NCBI GenBank assembly: GCA_031119205.1
Contig: JAVHYF010000026.1
Location: forward strand, 1-64,000
Length of the DNA stretch: 64,000 nt
Source of the DNA: Moraxellaceae bacterium
Lineage (GTDB): Bacteria; Pseudomonadota; Gammaproteobacteria; Burkholderiales; Rhodocyclaceae
Reading direction: 5' to 3'
Both the position numbers and the translations under genes were made by a program. Positions 9,453 to 18,261 of the stretch are shown here, piece after piece (the stretch's first letter is position 1; each line of letters opens with the position of its first letter). The notes under the pieces are model-generated. The model saw nothing but the letters and a program-made list of their open reading frames with translations. It had not been told where the DNA came from and made no database searches.

Positions 9453-9582
9453 TTTGCTGACCCGGTGAAATGTGAAACGTGAAAGGTGAAACGGAATGCA
9501 CGTCGCGCATGGCGCGCTTTCCTCCCCCGGCAGGGGGAGGGCAGGGAGGGGGCATCACATTTCACGTTTCACCTTTCACGTT
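9453..9582. repeat. 17-bp inverted repeat in the cysW-cysA spacer
   Basis: A perfect 17-base inverted repeat, arms 9476-9492 (AACGTGAAAGGTGAAAC) and 9566-9582, encloses a GC-rich core including CCTCCCCCGGCAGGGGGAGG. The right arm overlaps the 3' end of cysW and encodes its last residues (NVKGET). In the transcript it would form a long hairpin between the permease and ATPase genes, and could adjust mRNA stability or be a small inserted repeat element. Confidence 0.65.
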
Positions 9583-10455
9583 CTTGCTGCTGTTCGCAAC
9601 TTGCCACTCGACGAATGTCTTGATGACGAGGGTGACCAGGGCCAGCAGTGCCAGCAGGGATGCCACGGCGAAGGCGGCGGCAAACTGGTACTCGTTGTAG
9701 AGGATCTCGATGTGCAGCGGCATCGTGTTGGTCTCGCCACGGATGTGGCCGGACACCACGCTCACCGCGCCGAACTCGCCCATCGCCCGCGCGTTACACA
9801 GCACCACGCCGTAGATGAGGCCCCACTTGATGTTCGGCAGGGTTACGTGCCAGAAGGTCTGCCAGCCGCTGGCGCCCAGCACGATGGCGGCTTCCTCTTC
9901 CTCCTTGCCCTGCGCCTGCATCAGCGGAATCAGCTCACGCGCCACGAAGGGGAAGGTCACGAACACAGTGGCCAGCACGATGCCCGGCACGGCAAAGATG
10001 ATCTTCAGGTCGTGCTCGCGCAGCCATGGGCCGAAGTAGCCTTGCGCGCCGAACATCAGGACGTAGATCAGGCCGGCGATGACCGGCGACACCGAGAAGG
10101 GCAGATCGATCAGCGTGGTGAGCAGCTGCTTGCCACGGAACTCGAAGCGCGCAATCGCCCAGGCTGCCGATACGCCGAACACCAGGTTCAGCGGCACCGC
10201 GATGGCTGCGGCGATCACCGTGAGCTTCACCGCCGCCAGCGCGTCCGGGTCGACCAGCGATTCGAAGAAGACCGCCCAGCCTTTCTTCAGCGCCTCGCTG
10301 AACACCGCGGCGAGCGGTACCAGCAGGAAGAGTGCGAAGAAGGCCAGCGAGACGCCGACGATCGCCCACTTGATCCAGGCTGCTTCACTCGTCGCGGGGT
10401 TGCCCTCGTAGTGGGCCGCCTGACGGTTGATATGCAGGGAAGTTGCGCCAGCCAT
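9562..10455 (-). CDS. cysW: Sulfate ABC transporter permease CysW
   Basis: An inner-membrane permease of 297 residues with six hydrophobic helices and the usual EAA-type loop ([25 protein letters not shown]) that contacts CysA. A cytoplasmic N-terminal stretch of about 30 residues precedes helix 1. The start codon overlaps the cysT stop (TAATG), showing tight coupling. The last six residues come from an inverted-repeat arm, so the native C-terminus may have been replaced by a repeat insertion. Confidence 0.95.
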   Translation of the reverse strand: MAGATSLHINRQAAHYEGNPATSEAAWIKWAIVGVSLAFFALFLLVPLAAVFSEALKKGWAVFFESLVDPDALAAVKLTVIAAAIAVPLNLVFGVSAAWAIARFEFRGKQLLTTLIDLPFSVSPVIAGLIYVLMFGAQGYFGPWLREHDLKIIFAVPGIVLATVFVTFPFVARELIPLMQAQGKEEEEAAIVLGASGWQTFWHVTLPNIKWGLIYGVVLCNARAMGEFGAVSVVSGHIRGETNTMPLHIEILYNEYQFAAAFAVASLLALLALVTLVIKTFVEWQVANSSKNVKGET

Positions 10456-11348
10456 TACACGGCCCTCCCGATACGACGCGCACTCCAGGCCTGCAGCCCG
10501 TTGATGGCGAAAAGCAGGATGAAGGATGCAATCAGCATGACGGTGGCGATCGCGGTGGCGCCGCGGTAATCGAACTGCTCCAGCTTGGTGATGATCATCA
10601 GCGGGGTGATTTCCGACACCATCGGGATGTTGCCGGCCACGAAAATCACCGAGCCGTATTCACCCACGGCACGCGCGAAGGACAGCGCGAAGCCGGTAAG
10701 GATGGCCGGCAGCAGCAGCGGGAAAATGACGAGGCGGAAGGTCGTCCAGCGTTGTGCGCCCAGGCTGGCGGCGGCTTCTTCCAGCTCCGTCTCCAGGTCT
10801 TCCAGGATCGGCTGCACGGTGCGCACCACGAAGGGCAGGCCGATGAAAACCAGCGCCACCAGCACACCCAGCGGCGTGTAGGCCACCTTGATGCCCAGCG
10901 GCTCAAGTGCCGAGCCGATCCAGCCCTTGGGCGAATACACGGTGGCCAGCGCGATGCCGGCCACCGCGGTGGGCAGAGCGAAGGGCAGGTCGACCAGCGC
11001 ATCGACGACCCGCTTGCCGAAGAAGTCGTAGCGCACCAGCGCCCAGGCCAGCAGGAAGCCGAACACCGTGTTGATGCCCGCCGCCAGCAGCGAAGCGCCG
11101 AAGGACAGCTTGTAGGACGCCACCATGCGCGGCGCGGAGATGACATTCCAGTAGCTCTCCCAGCCCAGGCCGCTGGCCTTCAGGAAGACACCGCCGAGGG
11201 GGATCAGCACGATCAGCGACAGGTAGACCAGGGTGTAGCCCAGGGTCAGGCCGAAGCCGGGCAGCACCCGGAAGGGCTTGCTGCGGCCTCGCGCAGCCGG
11301 GGCTGCCGAGTCTGGGGGGGCCGGAATCGCGTAGGACGCGGAAGACAT
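10455..11348 (-). CDS. cysT: Sulfate ABC transporter permease CysT (CysU)
   Basis: The 297-residue partner permease of CysW with six predicted helices. The coupling loop [27 protein letters not shown] and the sequence [17 protein letters not shown] are typical of CysT. It is the first gene of the cysTWA-cysB operon. Its upstream region (11349-11450) is strikingly AT-rich and carries repeated TTAT/ATAA half-sites that may bind CysB. A purine run (AAGAAGAG) stands before the ATG. Confidence 0.95.
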   Translation of the reverse strand: MSSASYAIPAPPDSAAPAARGRSKPFRVLPGFGLTLGYTLVYLSLIVLIPLGGVFLKASGLGWESYWNVISAPRMVASYKLSFGASLLAAGINTVFGFLLAWALVRYDFFGKRVVDALVDLPFALPTAVAGIALATVYSPKGWIGSALEPLGIKVAYTPLGVLVALVFIGLPFVVRTVQPILEDLETELEEAAASLGAQRWTTFRLVIFPLLLPAILTGFALSFARAVGEYGSVIFVAGNIPMVSEITPLMIITKLEQFDYRGATAIATVMLIASFILLFAINGLQAWSARRIGRAV

Positions 11349-11370
11349 GCTGTCGCTCTTCTTATAAGGA

Positions 11371-11447
11371 AAGCGTGCAGTCTAGGCAGTTGCTTATCTG
11401 TAAATAAGGAATAAAAACTGAGGTTCTTATTCTTAATGTGGATAAGC
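11371..11447 (-). promoter_or_regulatory. AT-rich cysT promoter region with putative CysB boxes
   Basis: Contains GCTTATCTGTAAATAAG at 11392-11408, which on the minus strand reads as an imperfect TTAT...ATAAGC inverted repeat. A second TTAT...ATAAGC pair (11427-11447) is seen on the plus strand. The local composition contrasts with the GC-rich surroundings. The same motif lies upstream of sbp (50599-50612). No exact -35/-10 boxes are assigned. Confidence 0.45.
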
Positions 11448-11504
11448 GGTGCGGTGCGCCGGCGCCATCGCGGCATGTAGCCGGCCAGGTCCCGGCGCAA
11501 TAAA

Positions 11505-11534
11505 AGAAGGGGGCGCCCGCAGGCGCCCCCTTCT
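11505..11534 (-). terminator. Hairpin terminator after tctA
   Basis: A perfect 13-bp stem, 11505-11517 with 11522-11534 and a 4-base CGCA loop, followed on the minus strand by TTTTA. It lies 32 bases after the tctA stop and would end the dgo-tct transcript. Confidence 0.75.
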
Positions 11535-11565
11535 CCTTCCCTCGCTCGCGCCTTGGCGCGACCGG

Positions 11566-13086
11566 TTACTGCGCCGCGCTGGCCTGCGGTGACAGCGGGT
11601 CTGCTGGGACGGCAGCCTTGCGCCGACGCAGCACCGGCAGCAGCAGTGTGACCAGCGCCACCAGCAGCAGGCCGGCGGTGATCGGTCGCGTGTACAGGAA
11701 GTCGTAGCTGCCATTGGACAGCGACAACGCACGGCGGAAGCTGGATTCGGCCATCGGCCCCATGATCAGCGCCAGCACCACCGGTGAGGGCGGGTAGTCC
11801 CAGCGCTGCATGAAGAAGCCCACGATGCCCACGGCCAGCATGATGCCGACGTCGAACATGCTGTTGTTGATGGCGTAGGCCCCGACCACGCACAGCGCCA
11901 GGATCAACGGTGACAGCACCGAGCGCGGCATCTCCAGCACCTTGCTCATCAGGCGCAGTGAGTTGAGGCCCACCACCAGCAACGCGAGGTAGCAGAACAG
12001 CATGCCGGCGAATAGCGTGAACACCAGCGGCGCATGGTCCTTGAACAGCAGCGGACCGGGTTGCAGGCCCTGCATGGTCAATGCGCCCAGCATCACTGCG
12101 GTGACCGCATCGCCCGGAATGCCCAGGGTCATCATCGGCAGCAGGTCGCCGCCCGTACAGCTGTTGGCACCCGATTCGCAGGCCGCCACCGCCTTCAGCT
12201 CGCCCTTGCCGAAATTCTCCGGGTTCTTCGAGAAGCGCTTGGCCTCGTTGTAGGCCACGAAGGACGCGATGTCCGCACCGGCGCCGGGAATGATGCCGAC
12301 GATGACGCCCAGCCCCGACGAGCGCAGGATGGTCAGGATCAGGCCACGGAACACCGACCACGGCGGAATGATGCGGCCGATGACGACCTTGATCTCGTGC
12401 CGCGTCTGTTCCTGCCCCAGCGACTTGAAGGCCTCCGACGCGGCGAACAGGCCGATCATGACCGGGATGAAGGGCACGTTGAACAGTTCGGTGAAGCCGC
12501 CGGTGTAGCGCGGGAAACCCGCCATGGGGTCCAGCCCCACCGTCGACAACAACAGCCCCACGAAGCCGGCAATCAGGCCCTTGATGAGCGACTCGCCGGA
12601 CACGCTGGTGATGATGGACAGGCCGAACACCGCCAGCGCGAAAGTCTCGGCGGCCGAGAACTCCAGTGCGACGCCTGCCAGCAGCGGTGCCAGGAAGATC
12701 AGCATGAAGATGCTGATGGTGCCGCCGATGCAGGACGAGATGGTGGCCGTGCCCAGCGCGATGCCGGCCTGGCCTTTCTGCGTCAGTGCGTAGCCGTCCA
12801 TGGCGGTGGCTGCGGCGGCCGGCGTACCGGGAATCTTCAGCAGGATGGCGGTGATGGAGCCACCGTAGATGCCGCCGAAGAACACGCCGGAGATCATCAG
12901 GATGCCGGACACCGGATCCATGCCGAAGGTGAAGGGCAGCAGGATCGCCACGCCCATGGTGGCGGTGAGCCCCGGCAGTACGCCGATGATGATGCCCAGC
13001 GTCACGCCCATGACGGCGAGCACCAGGGCCATCGGGTCATTGGCGAGATTGACGAAGCCCTGCAGGAGCAGATCGATTTCTTGCAT
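11566..13086 (-). CDS. tctA: Tripartite tricarboxylate transporter large permease TctA
   Basis: A 506-residue, highly hydrophobic protein with about 11-12 helices. Family hallmarks are the repeated PGLTATMGVAILLPFTFG near residue 35 and IPGAGADIASFVAYNEAKR near residue 265, and the IPGTPAAAATAMDGY motif near residue 105. It forms the transport channel with TctB, and a periplasmic TctC protein delivers the substrate. Co-transcription with dgoK and dgoA suggests the cargo is a sugar acid rather than citrate; this is inference. A GGGGAGA sequence precedes the ATG. Confidence 0.93.
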   Translation of the reverse strand: MQEIDLLLQGFVNLANDPMALVLAVMGVTLGIIIGVLPGLTATMGVAILLPFTFGMDPVSGILMISGVFFGGIYGGSITAILLKIPGTPAAAATAMDGYALTQKGQAGIALGTATISSCIGGTISIFMLIFLAPLLAGVALEFSAAETFALAVFGLSIITSVSGESLIKGLIAGFVGLLLSTVGLDPMAGFPRYTGGFTELFNVPFIPVMIGLFAASEAFKSLGQEQTRHEIKVVIGRIIPPWSVFRGLILTILRSSGLGVIVGIIPGAGADIASFVAYNEAKRFSKNPENFGKGELKAVAACESGANSCTGGDLLPMMTLGIPGDAVTAVMLGALTMQGLQPGPLLFKDHAPLVFTLFAGMLFCYLALLVVGLNSLRLMSKVLEMPRSVLSPLILALCVVGAYAINNSMFDVGIMLAVGIVGFFMQRWDYPPSPVVLALIMGPMAESSFRRALSLSNGSYDFLYTRPITAGLLLVALVTLLLPVLRRRKAAVPADPLSPQASAAQ

Positions 13087-13101
13087 GTCGTGTTCTCCCC
13101 G

Positions 13102-13608
13102 TTACAGCGCGCCGCTGGCTTCGAACAGGCTGCCCATCGGCAGCGGAATGCTCAGGCCGAACAGGAACACCAGGTACAGGAAGGCCGTGATGCCCACCGC
13201 GATCACCGGGTTCCACACCCGGTGGCGCATGCCCATCAGGCTCATCAGGCCGACCAGGAACACCACCGTCGTCGGCAGGTAGCCCAGGAATGGAATGACG
13301 AAGATGTAGAGGCCGGTCGCCACCACGCCGATCACCACCGGCAAAACATGAAAGGGTGCGGCCGGCGTGGCGTCTGCCTTCGGCGCGCGACGCAGCGCAT
13401 TGATGACGAGCAGCGCTGCCAGCACCAGCAGTGCGCTGGCATAGATCATCGGGAAGCGGGCCGGACCGACGTCCGATGCGAGACCGATGTTGGGAAAGTC
13501 GCGCGAGGCGACCATCGCGGCGATCGCGACCAGCGCGATGAGGATGCCGGCGATGAGATCGGCGGAGCGGGGCGCGCCCGGTCCTGCCGCATCTGCGGAA
13601 TGACTCAT
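13102..13608 (-). CDS. tctB: Tripartite tricarboxylate transporter small permease TctB
   Basis: The small membrane subunit, 168 residues with four hydrophobic helices (near residues 14-32, 47-65, 86-120 and 128-150). The start at 13608 is chosen because GAGGAGA stands five bases before this ATG; a longer frame upstream lacks such a site. Located between tctC and tctA, 15 bases from tctA. Confidence 0.9.
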   Translation of the reverse strand: MSHSADAAGPGAPRSADLIAGILIALVAIAAMVASRDFPNIGLASDVGPARFPMIYASALLVLAALLVINALRRAPKADATPAAPFHVLPVVIGVVATGLYIFVIPFLGYLPTTVVFLVGLMSLMGMRHRVWNPVIAVGITAFLYLVFLFGLSIPLPMGSLFEASGAL

Positions 13609-13665
13609 GGTTGTCTCCTCGGACGGGCGCGCCCCAGCGGAGCGCACCCGCGGGTTCCGGTCGGC

Positions 13666-14655
13666 TTACTTGGCCAGACCGATCTTGCTCATCATCGTCT
13701 TGAAGAAGACGTTGTCCTTGTCCATCGCTTCCTTGAAGGCAGGCGCGTCGACATAGGCCCAGGTGAGGTTCATCTTGGTCAGCGTGTCGCGGAAGGCCTG
13801 GTCTTCGGCGGTCTTGCGCGAGGCTTCGCGCAGCACGTCGACGACGGCCTTAGGGGTGCGCTTGGGCACCACGATGCCGCGCCAGGTGTAGATCGACACG
13901 TCGATGCCTTTCTCCTTCAGCGTCGGCACCTGGTCGAAGCCCTTGGCGCGCGTGTCGCCGGCCACCGCCAGGATGCGCAGCTTGCCGGCGGCCACCTGCG
14001 CCACCACTTCCGCCGGGCTGACCGATACCGCTTCGATGTGGTTGCCCAGCAGCGCGGTGACGGCGGGGTTGGCGCCGTCATAGGGGATGTGGTTGAACTT
14101 CACGCCGGCCTTGTCGCCGATGGCCTCCGCCGCGATATGCCAGATGGCTCCCGTGCCGGAGTTGCCGACGCGCACCTTGCCCGGGTTGGCCTTGGCATGT
14201 GCGAGGAACTCTTCCACCGTTTTCCACGGGGCTTCGGCATTCACTGTGATGGCGCCGGGCTCGGCGTTCAGTCGCGCGATCGGGGTGAAGTCGTCCACCG
14301 CGAAGCGGGCCACGCCCATATGCGGCAGCATGGCGATCTCCACCGTGCCCATGCCGATCTTGTAGCCGTCCGCACGGGCCGCCATGATTTCGGTGAGGCC
14401 CACGGTGCCTGCACCGCCGGTCTTGTTCACCACGCCGATGGCCTGTGGCAGATGCTTCTTCGCCACCTCGGCATATGCGCGGGCGACCAGATCGGTCCCG
14501 CCACCCGCGGCATAGGGCACCGTCAGTTCGATCTGCTTGACCGGGTAGTCCGCAGCCTGGGCACCGGTGCTGACCATCATGGCGGCCGACAGGCCGAGCA
14601 TCAGACCGGAAAACGAGCGACGCGAGATGCGACGCGAGGAATCACACGAATTCAT
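13666..14655 (-). CDS. tctC: TctC/Bug-family periplasmic solute-binding protein
   Basis: A 329-residue periplasmic protein that captures the solute for TctAB. The start at 14655 follows a strong AAGGAGG site. The signal region SRRSFSGLMLGLSAAMMVSTGAQA includes two adjacent arginines and resembles a twin-arginine signal. The mature part shows the family's VPYAAGGGTDLVARAYAEVA and the later VLRILAVAGDTRA-like segment. Bug proteins bind carboxylates, amides or aromatic acids; the neighbourhood points to a sugar acid. A 109-base gap separates it from dgoA, so an internal promoter is possible. Confidence 0.92.
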   Translation of the reverse strand: MNSCDSSRRISRRSFSGLMLGLSAAMMVSTGAQAADYPVKQIELTVPYAAGGGTDLVARAYAEVAKKHLPQAIGVVNKTGGAGTVGLTEIMAARADGYKIGMGTVEIAMLPHMGVARFAVDDFTPIARLNAEPGAITVNAEAPWKTVEEFLAHAKANPGKVRVGNSGTGAIWHIAAEAIGDKAGVKFNHIPYDGANPAVTALLGNHIEAVSVSPAEVVAQVAAGKLRILAVAGDTRAKGFDQVPTLKEKGIDVSIYTWRGIVVPKRTPKAVVDVLREASRKTAEDQAFRDTLTKMNLTWAYVDAPAFKEAMDKDNVFFKTMMSKIGLAK

Positions 14656-14764
14656 ACAACCTCCTTCGATGGAAACGCCTGTCAAGGCGGTGAGTCCTGC
14701 AGATCTCTGTCTGCTCGGTAACCGTGGGGGAACTACAACGGTGTCAATCAAATGCAGTCAGGTG

Positions 14765-15403
14765 TCAGAGCGCCCTCCAGGCGGCGACGAAGCGGCGGGC
14801 GCGCTCGCCCAGTTCCGCAATCGTCGTGCCCTTGGCATACAGCGCCGAGCCCAGCCCGAAACCGGCGGCGCCGGCAGCACGCCAGTCCGCCAGGTTGTCC
14901 GGGCTGACGCCGCCGACCGGCAGCACGCGCGCATCGGCAGGCAGCACCGCGCGCAGCGCCTTCACGGTGGCGGGGCCGGCCTGTTCGGCCGGGAACAGCT
15001 TGAGTGCGGTGGCGCCCGCGGCCAGTGCCGCGAAGGCCTCGCTGGGTGTGTAGAAGCCGGGCAGGCTCGCCAGGCCGGCGGCCTTCGCCGCGGCGATCAA
15101 TCCCGGGTCGGTATGCGGCGTCACCATCAGGTCGGCGCCGAGGTCCGCCAGCTGTTTCACCTGGTCGATGCGCATCACCGTGCCGGCGCCGACCAGCACG
15201 TCCGGTGGCAACACGCGGCGCATGGTGGCGATGCTGGTGAACGGGTCGGGCGAATTGAGCGGGACTTCGATCAGCTTGAAGCCGGCATCCACCAGTACGG
15301 CGGCAGCGGCCTCCGCGTCTTCCGGCGGCAGACCGCGCAGGATGGCGACCAGCGGCAGCACGCGCATGGCCGCTTCGAAACGGGCAAGACGTTCCGGGTT
15401 CAT
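14765..15403 (-). CDS. dgoA: 2-dehydro-3-deoxy-6-phosphogalactonate aldolase
   Basis: Splits 2-keto-3-deoxy-6-phosphogalactonate into pyruvate and glyceraldehyde 3-phosphate, the last step of the De Ley-Doudoroff route. The 212 residues fit class I KDPG/KDPGal aldolases. The Schiff-base lysine is Lys135 in ATALKLFPAEQ, and Glu46 in LIEVPLNSP is the expected acid-base residue. The LNSPDPFTSI stretch favours the galacto- over the gluco-enzyme. Its ATG overlaps the dgoK stop in ATGA. Confidence 0.93.
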   Translation of the reverse strand: MNPERLARFEAAMRVLPLVAILRGLPPEDAEAAAAVLVDAGFKLIEVPLNSPDPFTSIATMRRVLPPDVLVGAGTVMRIDQVKQLADLGADLMVTPHTDPGLIAAAKAAGLASLPGFYTPSEAFAALAAGATALKLFPAEQAGPATVKALRAVLPADARVLPVGGVSPDNLADWRAAGAAGFGLGSALYAKGTTIAELGERARRFVAAWRAL

Positions 15404-16431
15404 GTCGGGGATTCCTCAGGGGTGGCGCGCAGCAGTCCGGCCGCGCGGGCAAAGTCGAGCAGGCCGGCCGGTGCGGTGTTGTCCAGTACGGCGGCGGGCG
15501 GGCGGTTCAGCAGCGTCAGGGCCTGCACGTAGCGCTGGCACAGCTTCGGGTCGCCGATCAGTAGCAGCGGGGTGGCTGTGCCGGTGCCGCCGAGGCGGCC
15601 GATGCCGGACACCAGTTCGTGGCCGATCAGCAGACCGGACAGGTACTCCGGCAATGCCCCGGGCGGCAGCTGCTTGGTCAGGCCGAGGGTGCGCACCGCG
15701 AACAACTGGTGTCCCAGGTCACCCGGACCCGCTTTGCGCGCGGCGGCCACACCGAGTTCGAAACCCTGGCGCGCTTCTGCCGCACTGGCGGGCGCTTCGG
15801 GAAACAGACGGCCGAGGATGGTGTGACGTGCCAGCGCCGCGAACAACTCGCCCGTCATATGGGTGACGAAGCGCTGCACGCTGCCGCCACGTACCTCCAC
15901 CCACTTGGAGTGAGTGCCGGGCAGGACCATGCACGCGTGGGCCGACCATTCCGGGTGGTGGGCCAGTGCGCCGGCGATCTGTATCTCCTCGCCACGCAGT
16001 ACGTCGGGCGCCGCGCCCACCGGGCGATGGATCAGCCCCGGCGCGATCAGCAGGGTGGTGCCGGGCCGTCCGGTATCCACCTGCGCGGCATGCGCGGCCA
16101 GCGTCTGCAGGTCGGCCGGACAGCTCACGTACGGCGCCTCGCGCCAGCCCTGCGCGCTGCCGACCATGCCGCCGGCCACTGCCGGCAGGCCGGGGTGGGC
16201 GTCGAGCCAGCCGGACGCGATGTCGGCGAACGCCTGACGGAAACCGGCTTCACCCGGCTGCGGCAGGTTCTGGATGCCGTGCGCGCTGGCGCGGGTGTCG
16301 AGCACCTGGCCAGTAGCGTCGAGCAGGAAGGCGCGCAGGCTGGAGGTGCCCCAGTCGAGCGCCAGCAGCGCGGGGCGGGTATTGGTGGTCACCGACGTGG
16401 TGTCCGGCTGCGGCGTGTTCAGCTCGCTCAT
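15400..16431 (-). CDS. dgoK: 2-dehydro-3-deoxygalactonokinase
   Basis: Phosphorylates 2-keto-3-deoxygalactonate with ATP to feed the aldolase encoded next to it. The protein is 343 residues, longer than the E. coli enzyme because of an extra N-terminal segment and a C-terminal tail. Family marks include ALDWGTSSLRAFLLD near residue 25, VAGGMVGSAQGW near residue 87, VLPGTHSKWVEV mid-protein and LSGLLIGHELVSG near residue 260. The ATG at 16431 forms an ATGA overlap with the IclR gene; an ATG at 16443 is also in frame. Confidence 0.93.
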   Translation of the reverse strand: MSELNTPQPDTTSVTTNTRPALLALDWGTSSLRAFLLDATGQVLDTRASAHGIQNLPQPGEAGFRQAFADIASGWLDAHPGLPAVAGGMVGSAQGWREAPYVSCPADLQTLAAHAAQVDTGRPGTTLLIAPGLIHRPVGAAPDVLRGEEIQIAGALAHHPEWSAHACMVLPGTHSKWVEVRGGSVQRFVTHMTGELFAALARHTILGRLFPEAPASAAEARQGFELGVAAARKAGPGDLGHQLFAVRTLGLTKQLPPGALPEYLSGLLIGHELVSGIGRLGGTGTATPLLLIGDPKLCQRYVQALTLLNRPPAAVLDNTAPAGLLDFARAAGLLRATPEESPT

Positions 16432-17267
16432 GGGGCCACCCATCCCAGGTCGCGTGAAATGGCATCAGCGGTGTCACGCACCAGCGGGCCCAGCCGCAGC
16501 ATGCGTTCCTCCGCCATGTAAGGCACCGCGCTGGCGATGCTGATGGCGGCCACCACCTTGCCGGTGAGGTCGCGCACCGCGGCACCCACGCAGCGGATGC
16601 CCAGTTCGTTCTCTTCGAGGTCCATCACCCAGCCTTGCCGCAGGTAGCCATCCATCTGCAGGGCGTATTCGGTCCACTCGATGGCGGGGGCGGCGCCCTG
16701 GTTGCGGCGGATGTTCATCGCGTAGTCGTAGAGGCTGCGCCATTGCTCGCGTGGCACGCCGAGCAGCAGGCCCTTGCCCACGCCGGTGGAGGCCACCGGC
16801 ATGCGGTTGCCGACGCGCGAGCGCATCTCCAGGCCGCGGGTGCCGGGCACCTTGTCGAGGTAGAACACCTCCAGGCCTTCCATGACGCCGAGATGTACGG
16901 TGTCGCCGGTGTGGCTGGCCAGCAGTTCGATGTGCGGCCGGGCCAGCGCCACCAGCGGGCGTTGCTCCAGCGCCTTGATGCCCAGCGCGATCAGCTTCGG
17001 GCCCAGCAGGTAACCCTTGTAGGGAACGTGGTGCAGGTACTGCTGTTGCACCAGGCTGCCCAGCATGCGGTGGGTAGTGCTGCGTGGCGTGCCGAGATGG
17101 GCGGCGATGCTCTTCACATCGCTGATGCCCGCGCCCACGCATTCGAGCAGGGCCAGACCGCGCAGCAAGGTCTGCGTGCCGGCGGCTGCACCGCCCGCAC
17201 TGGCGCTGCTCTTGTCTTCGTCCTTCGCACTGGCGATGGCGTGCATGTTGTCGGTCTGTCCTGTCAT
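16428..17267 (-). CDS. IclR-family transcriptional regulator of the dgo-tct locus
   Basis: A 279-residue regulator with an N-terminal winged helix (about residues 25-90; IAAHLGTPRSTTHRMLGSLVQQQYL is the recognition helix region) and a C-terminal effector-binding GAF-like domain (residues 105-275). IclR proteins of sugar-acid loci (KdgR, DgoR-like) usually repress and are relieved by the keto-deoxy acid. It is the first gene of the dgoKA-tct transcript and is divergent from the SDR gene, with palindromes in between (17336-17346 and 17413-17431), so it probably controls both directions. Confidence 0.9.
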   Translation of the reverse strand: MTGQTDNMHAIASAKDEDKSSASAGGAAAGTQTLLRGLALLECVGAGISDVKSIAAHLGTPRSTTHRMLGSLVQQQYLHHVPYKGYLLGPKLIALGIKALEQRPLVALARPHIELLASHTGDTVHLGVMEGLEVFYLDKVPGTRGLEMRSRVGNRMPVASTGVGKGLLLGVPREQWRSLYDYAMNIRRNQGAAPAIEWTEYALQMDGYLRQGWVMDLEENELGIRCVGAAVRDLTGKVVAAISIASAVPYMAEERMLRLGPLVRDTADAISRDLGWVAP

Positions 17268-17335
17268 GCAAGTGTCCTCATCGTAGGAATGCGGGATTAG
17301 TGTGTCAAATATTCAATCAATGGTGCAAATAATGA

Positions 17336-17431
17336 GACAAATTGTCAGTGTTCGACATTTAGAGCTCAAATCTGCATCCTTGAATCGCCAGTTAAGCCAA
17401 CTTTTGCTCGTTTGTCTCTGAATGTGAGACA
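17336..17431. promoter_or_regulatory. Divergent promoter region with two candidate IclR operators
   Basis: The 194-base gap between the IclR gene and the SDR gene is AT-rich. It holds the palindrome GACAAATTGTC (17336-17346) and the inverted repeat TGTCTC-N7-GAGACA (17413-17431), the latter about 30 bases before the SDR start. Each shares a GACA or GAGACA core, as expected for operators of one dimeric repressor. Confidence 0.5.
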
Positions 17432-17461
17432 TCTATATCAATTCTTGTACGGGAGAACCCT

Positions 17462-18238
17462 ATGTTTGCTGACCTCAAGAATCGTCGCGTCCTCATCACC
17501 GGTTCCAGCCAGGGCATCGGACTGGCCGTGGCGAAGGCCTTCGCCGCCGCCGGCGCACACGTCGGCCTGAATGGGCGGCGGCGCCCCGACGACATGGAGG
17601 CCACCCTGGGCACGATGGGCGCGGCGGGTGGAGAGGCCGAGTTCTTCGCAGCCGATCTGAGCAGCACCGAGCAATGCCGCAGCCTGGTCGAGGCTTTCGT
17701 CGCGCGCTTCGGTGGCATCGACGTACTGATCAACAACGCCGGCGGGCTGGTCGGGCGGACGCCGCTGGCGGAAATCGACGACGGTTTCTACGACGCGGTG
17801 ATGGATCTCAACGTGCGTTCGACGCTGATGGTCACGCGCTTCGCGTTGCCGCACCTGCAGGCTTCGGCCGCGCAGAGCGGGCAGAGCGCCTCGGTCATCT
17901 CCGTGGGCTCGATCGCCGGCTACACCGGCGGTGGCCCCGGCGCGTCGCTGTACGGCGCGGCCAAGGCCTGGATCCACAACGTGCAGAAGAACTGGGTGAA
18001 CTTCCACACTAAGGACGGCATCCGCTTCAACATCGTGTCGCCCGGCACCTTCGATACCGCCTTCCATGCCGACAAGGACGAGGCGGCACGCGCCAGGGTG
18101 AGCGCCGGCATTCCGATGGGACGTTTCGGCCGGCCGGAGGAAGCCGCGCCTGCCTTCCTGTTCTTCGCGTCCAACATGGCCAGCGGCTATGTCACCGGCC
18201 AGATCCTCGACGTGAATGGCGGGCAGTACATGCCGTGA
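17462..18238 (+). CDS. SDR-family NAD(P)-dependent dehydrogenase (sugar-acid/sugar context)
   Basis: A classical short-chain dehydrogenase of 258 residues. The cofactor motif TGSSQGIG is at residues 13-20, NNAG at 91-94, and the catalytic Ser150, Tyr164 and Lys168 are present. The position, divergent from IclR-dgoK-dgoA, suggests it oxidises the sugar that enters the pathway (for example an aldose 1-dehydrogenase acting on galactose or a related sugar). That is inference from context. No lactonase or galactonate dehydratase gene is seen nearby. A GGGAGAA sequence precedes the ATG. Confidence 0.85.
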   Translation: MFADLKNRRVLITGSSQGIGLAVAKAFAAAGAHVGLNGRRRPDDMEATLGTMGAAGGEAEFFAADLSSTEQCRSLVEAFVARFGGIDVLINNAGGLVGRTPLAEIDDGFYDAVMDLNVRSTLMVTRFALPHLQASAAQSGQSASVISVGSIAGYTGGGPGASLYGAAKAWIHNVQKNWVNFHTKDGIRFNIVSPGTFDTAFHADKDEAARARVSAGIPMGRFGRPEEAAPAFLFFASNMASGYVTGQILDVNGGQYMP

Positions 18239-18261
18239 TGGCACAGGCCTGCGGCAGGCAC

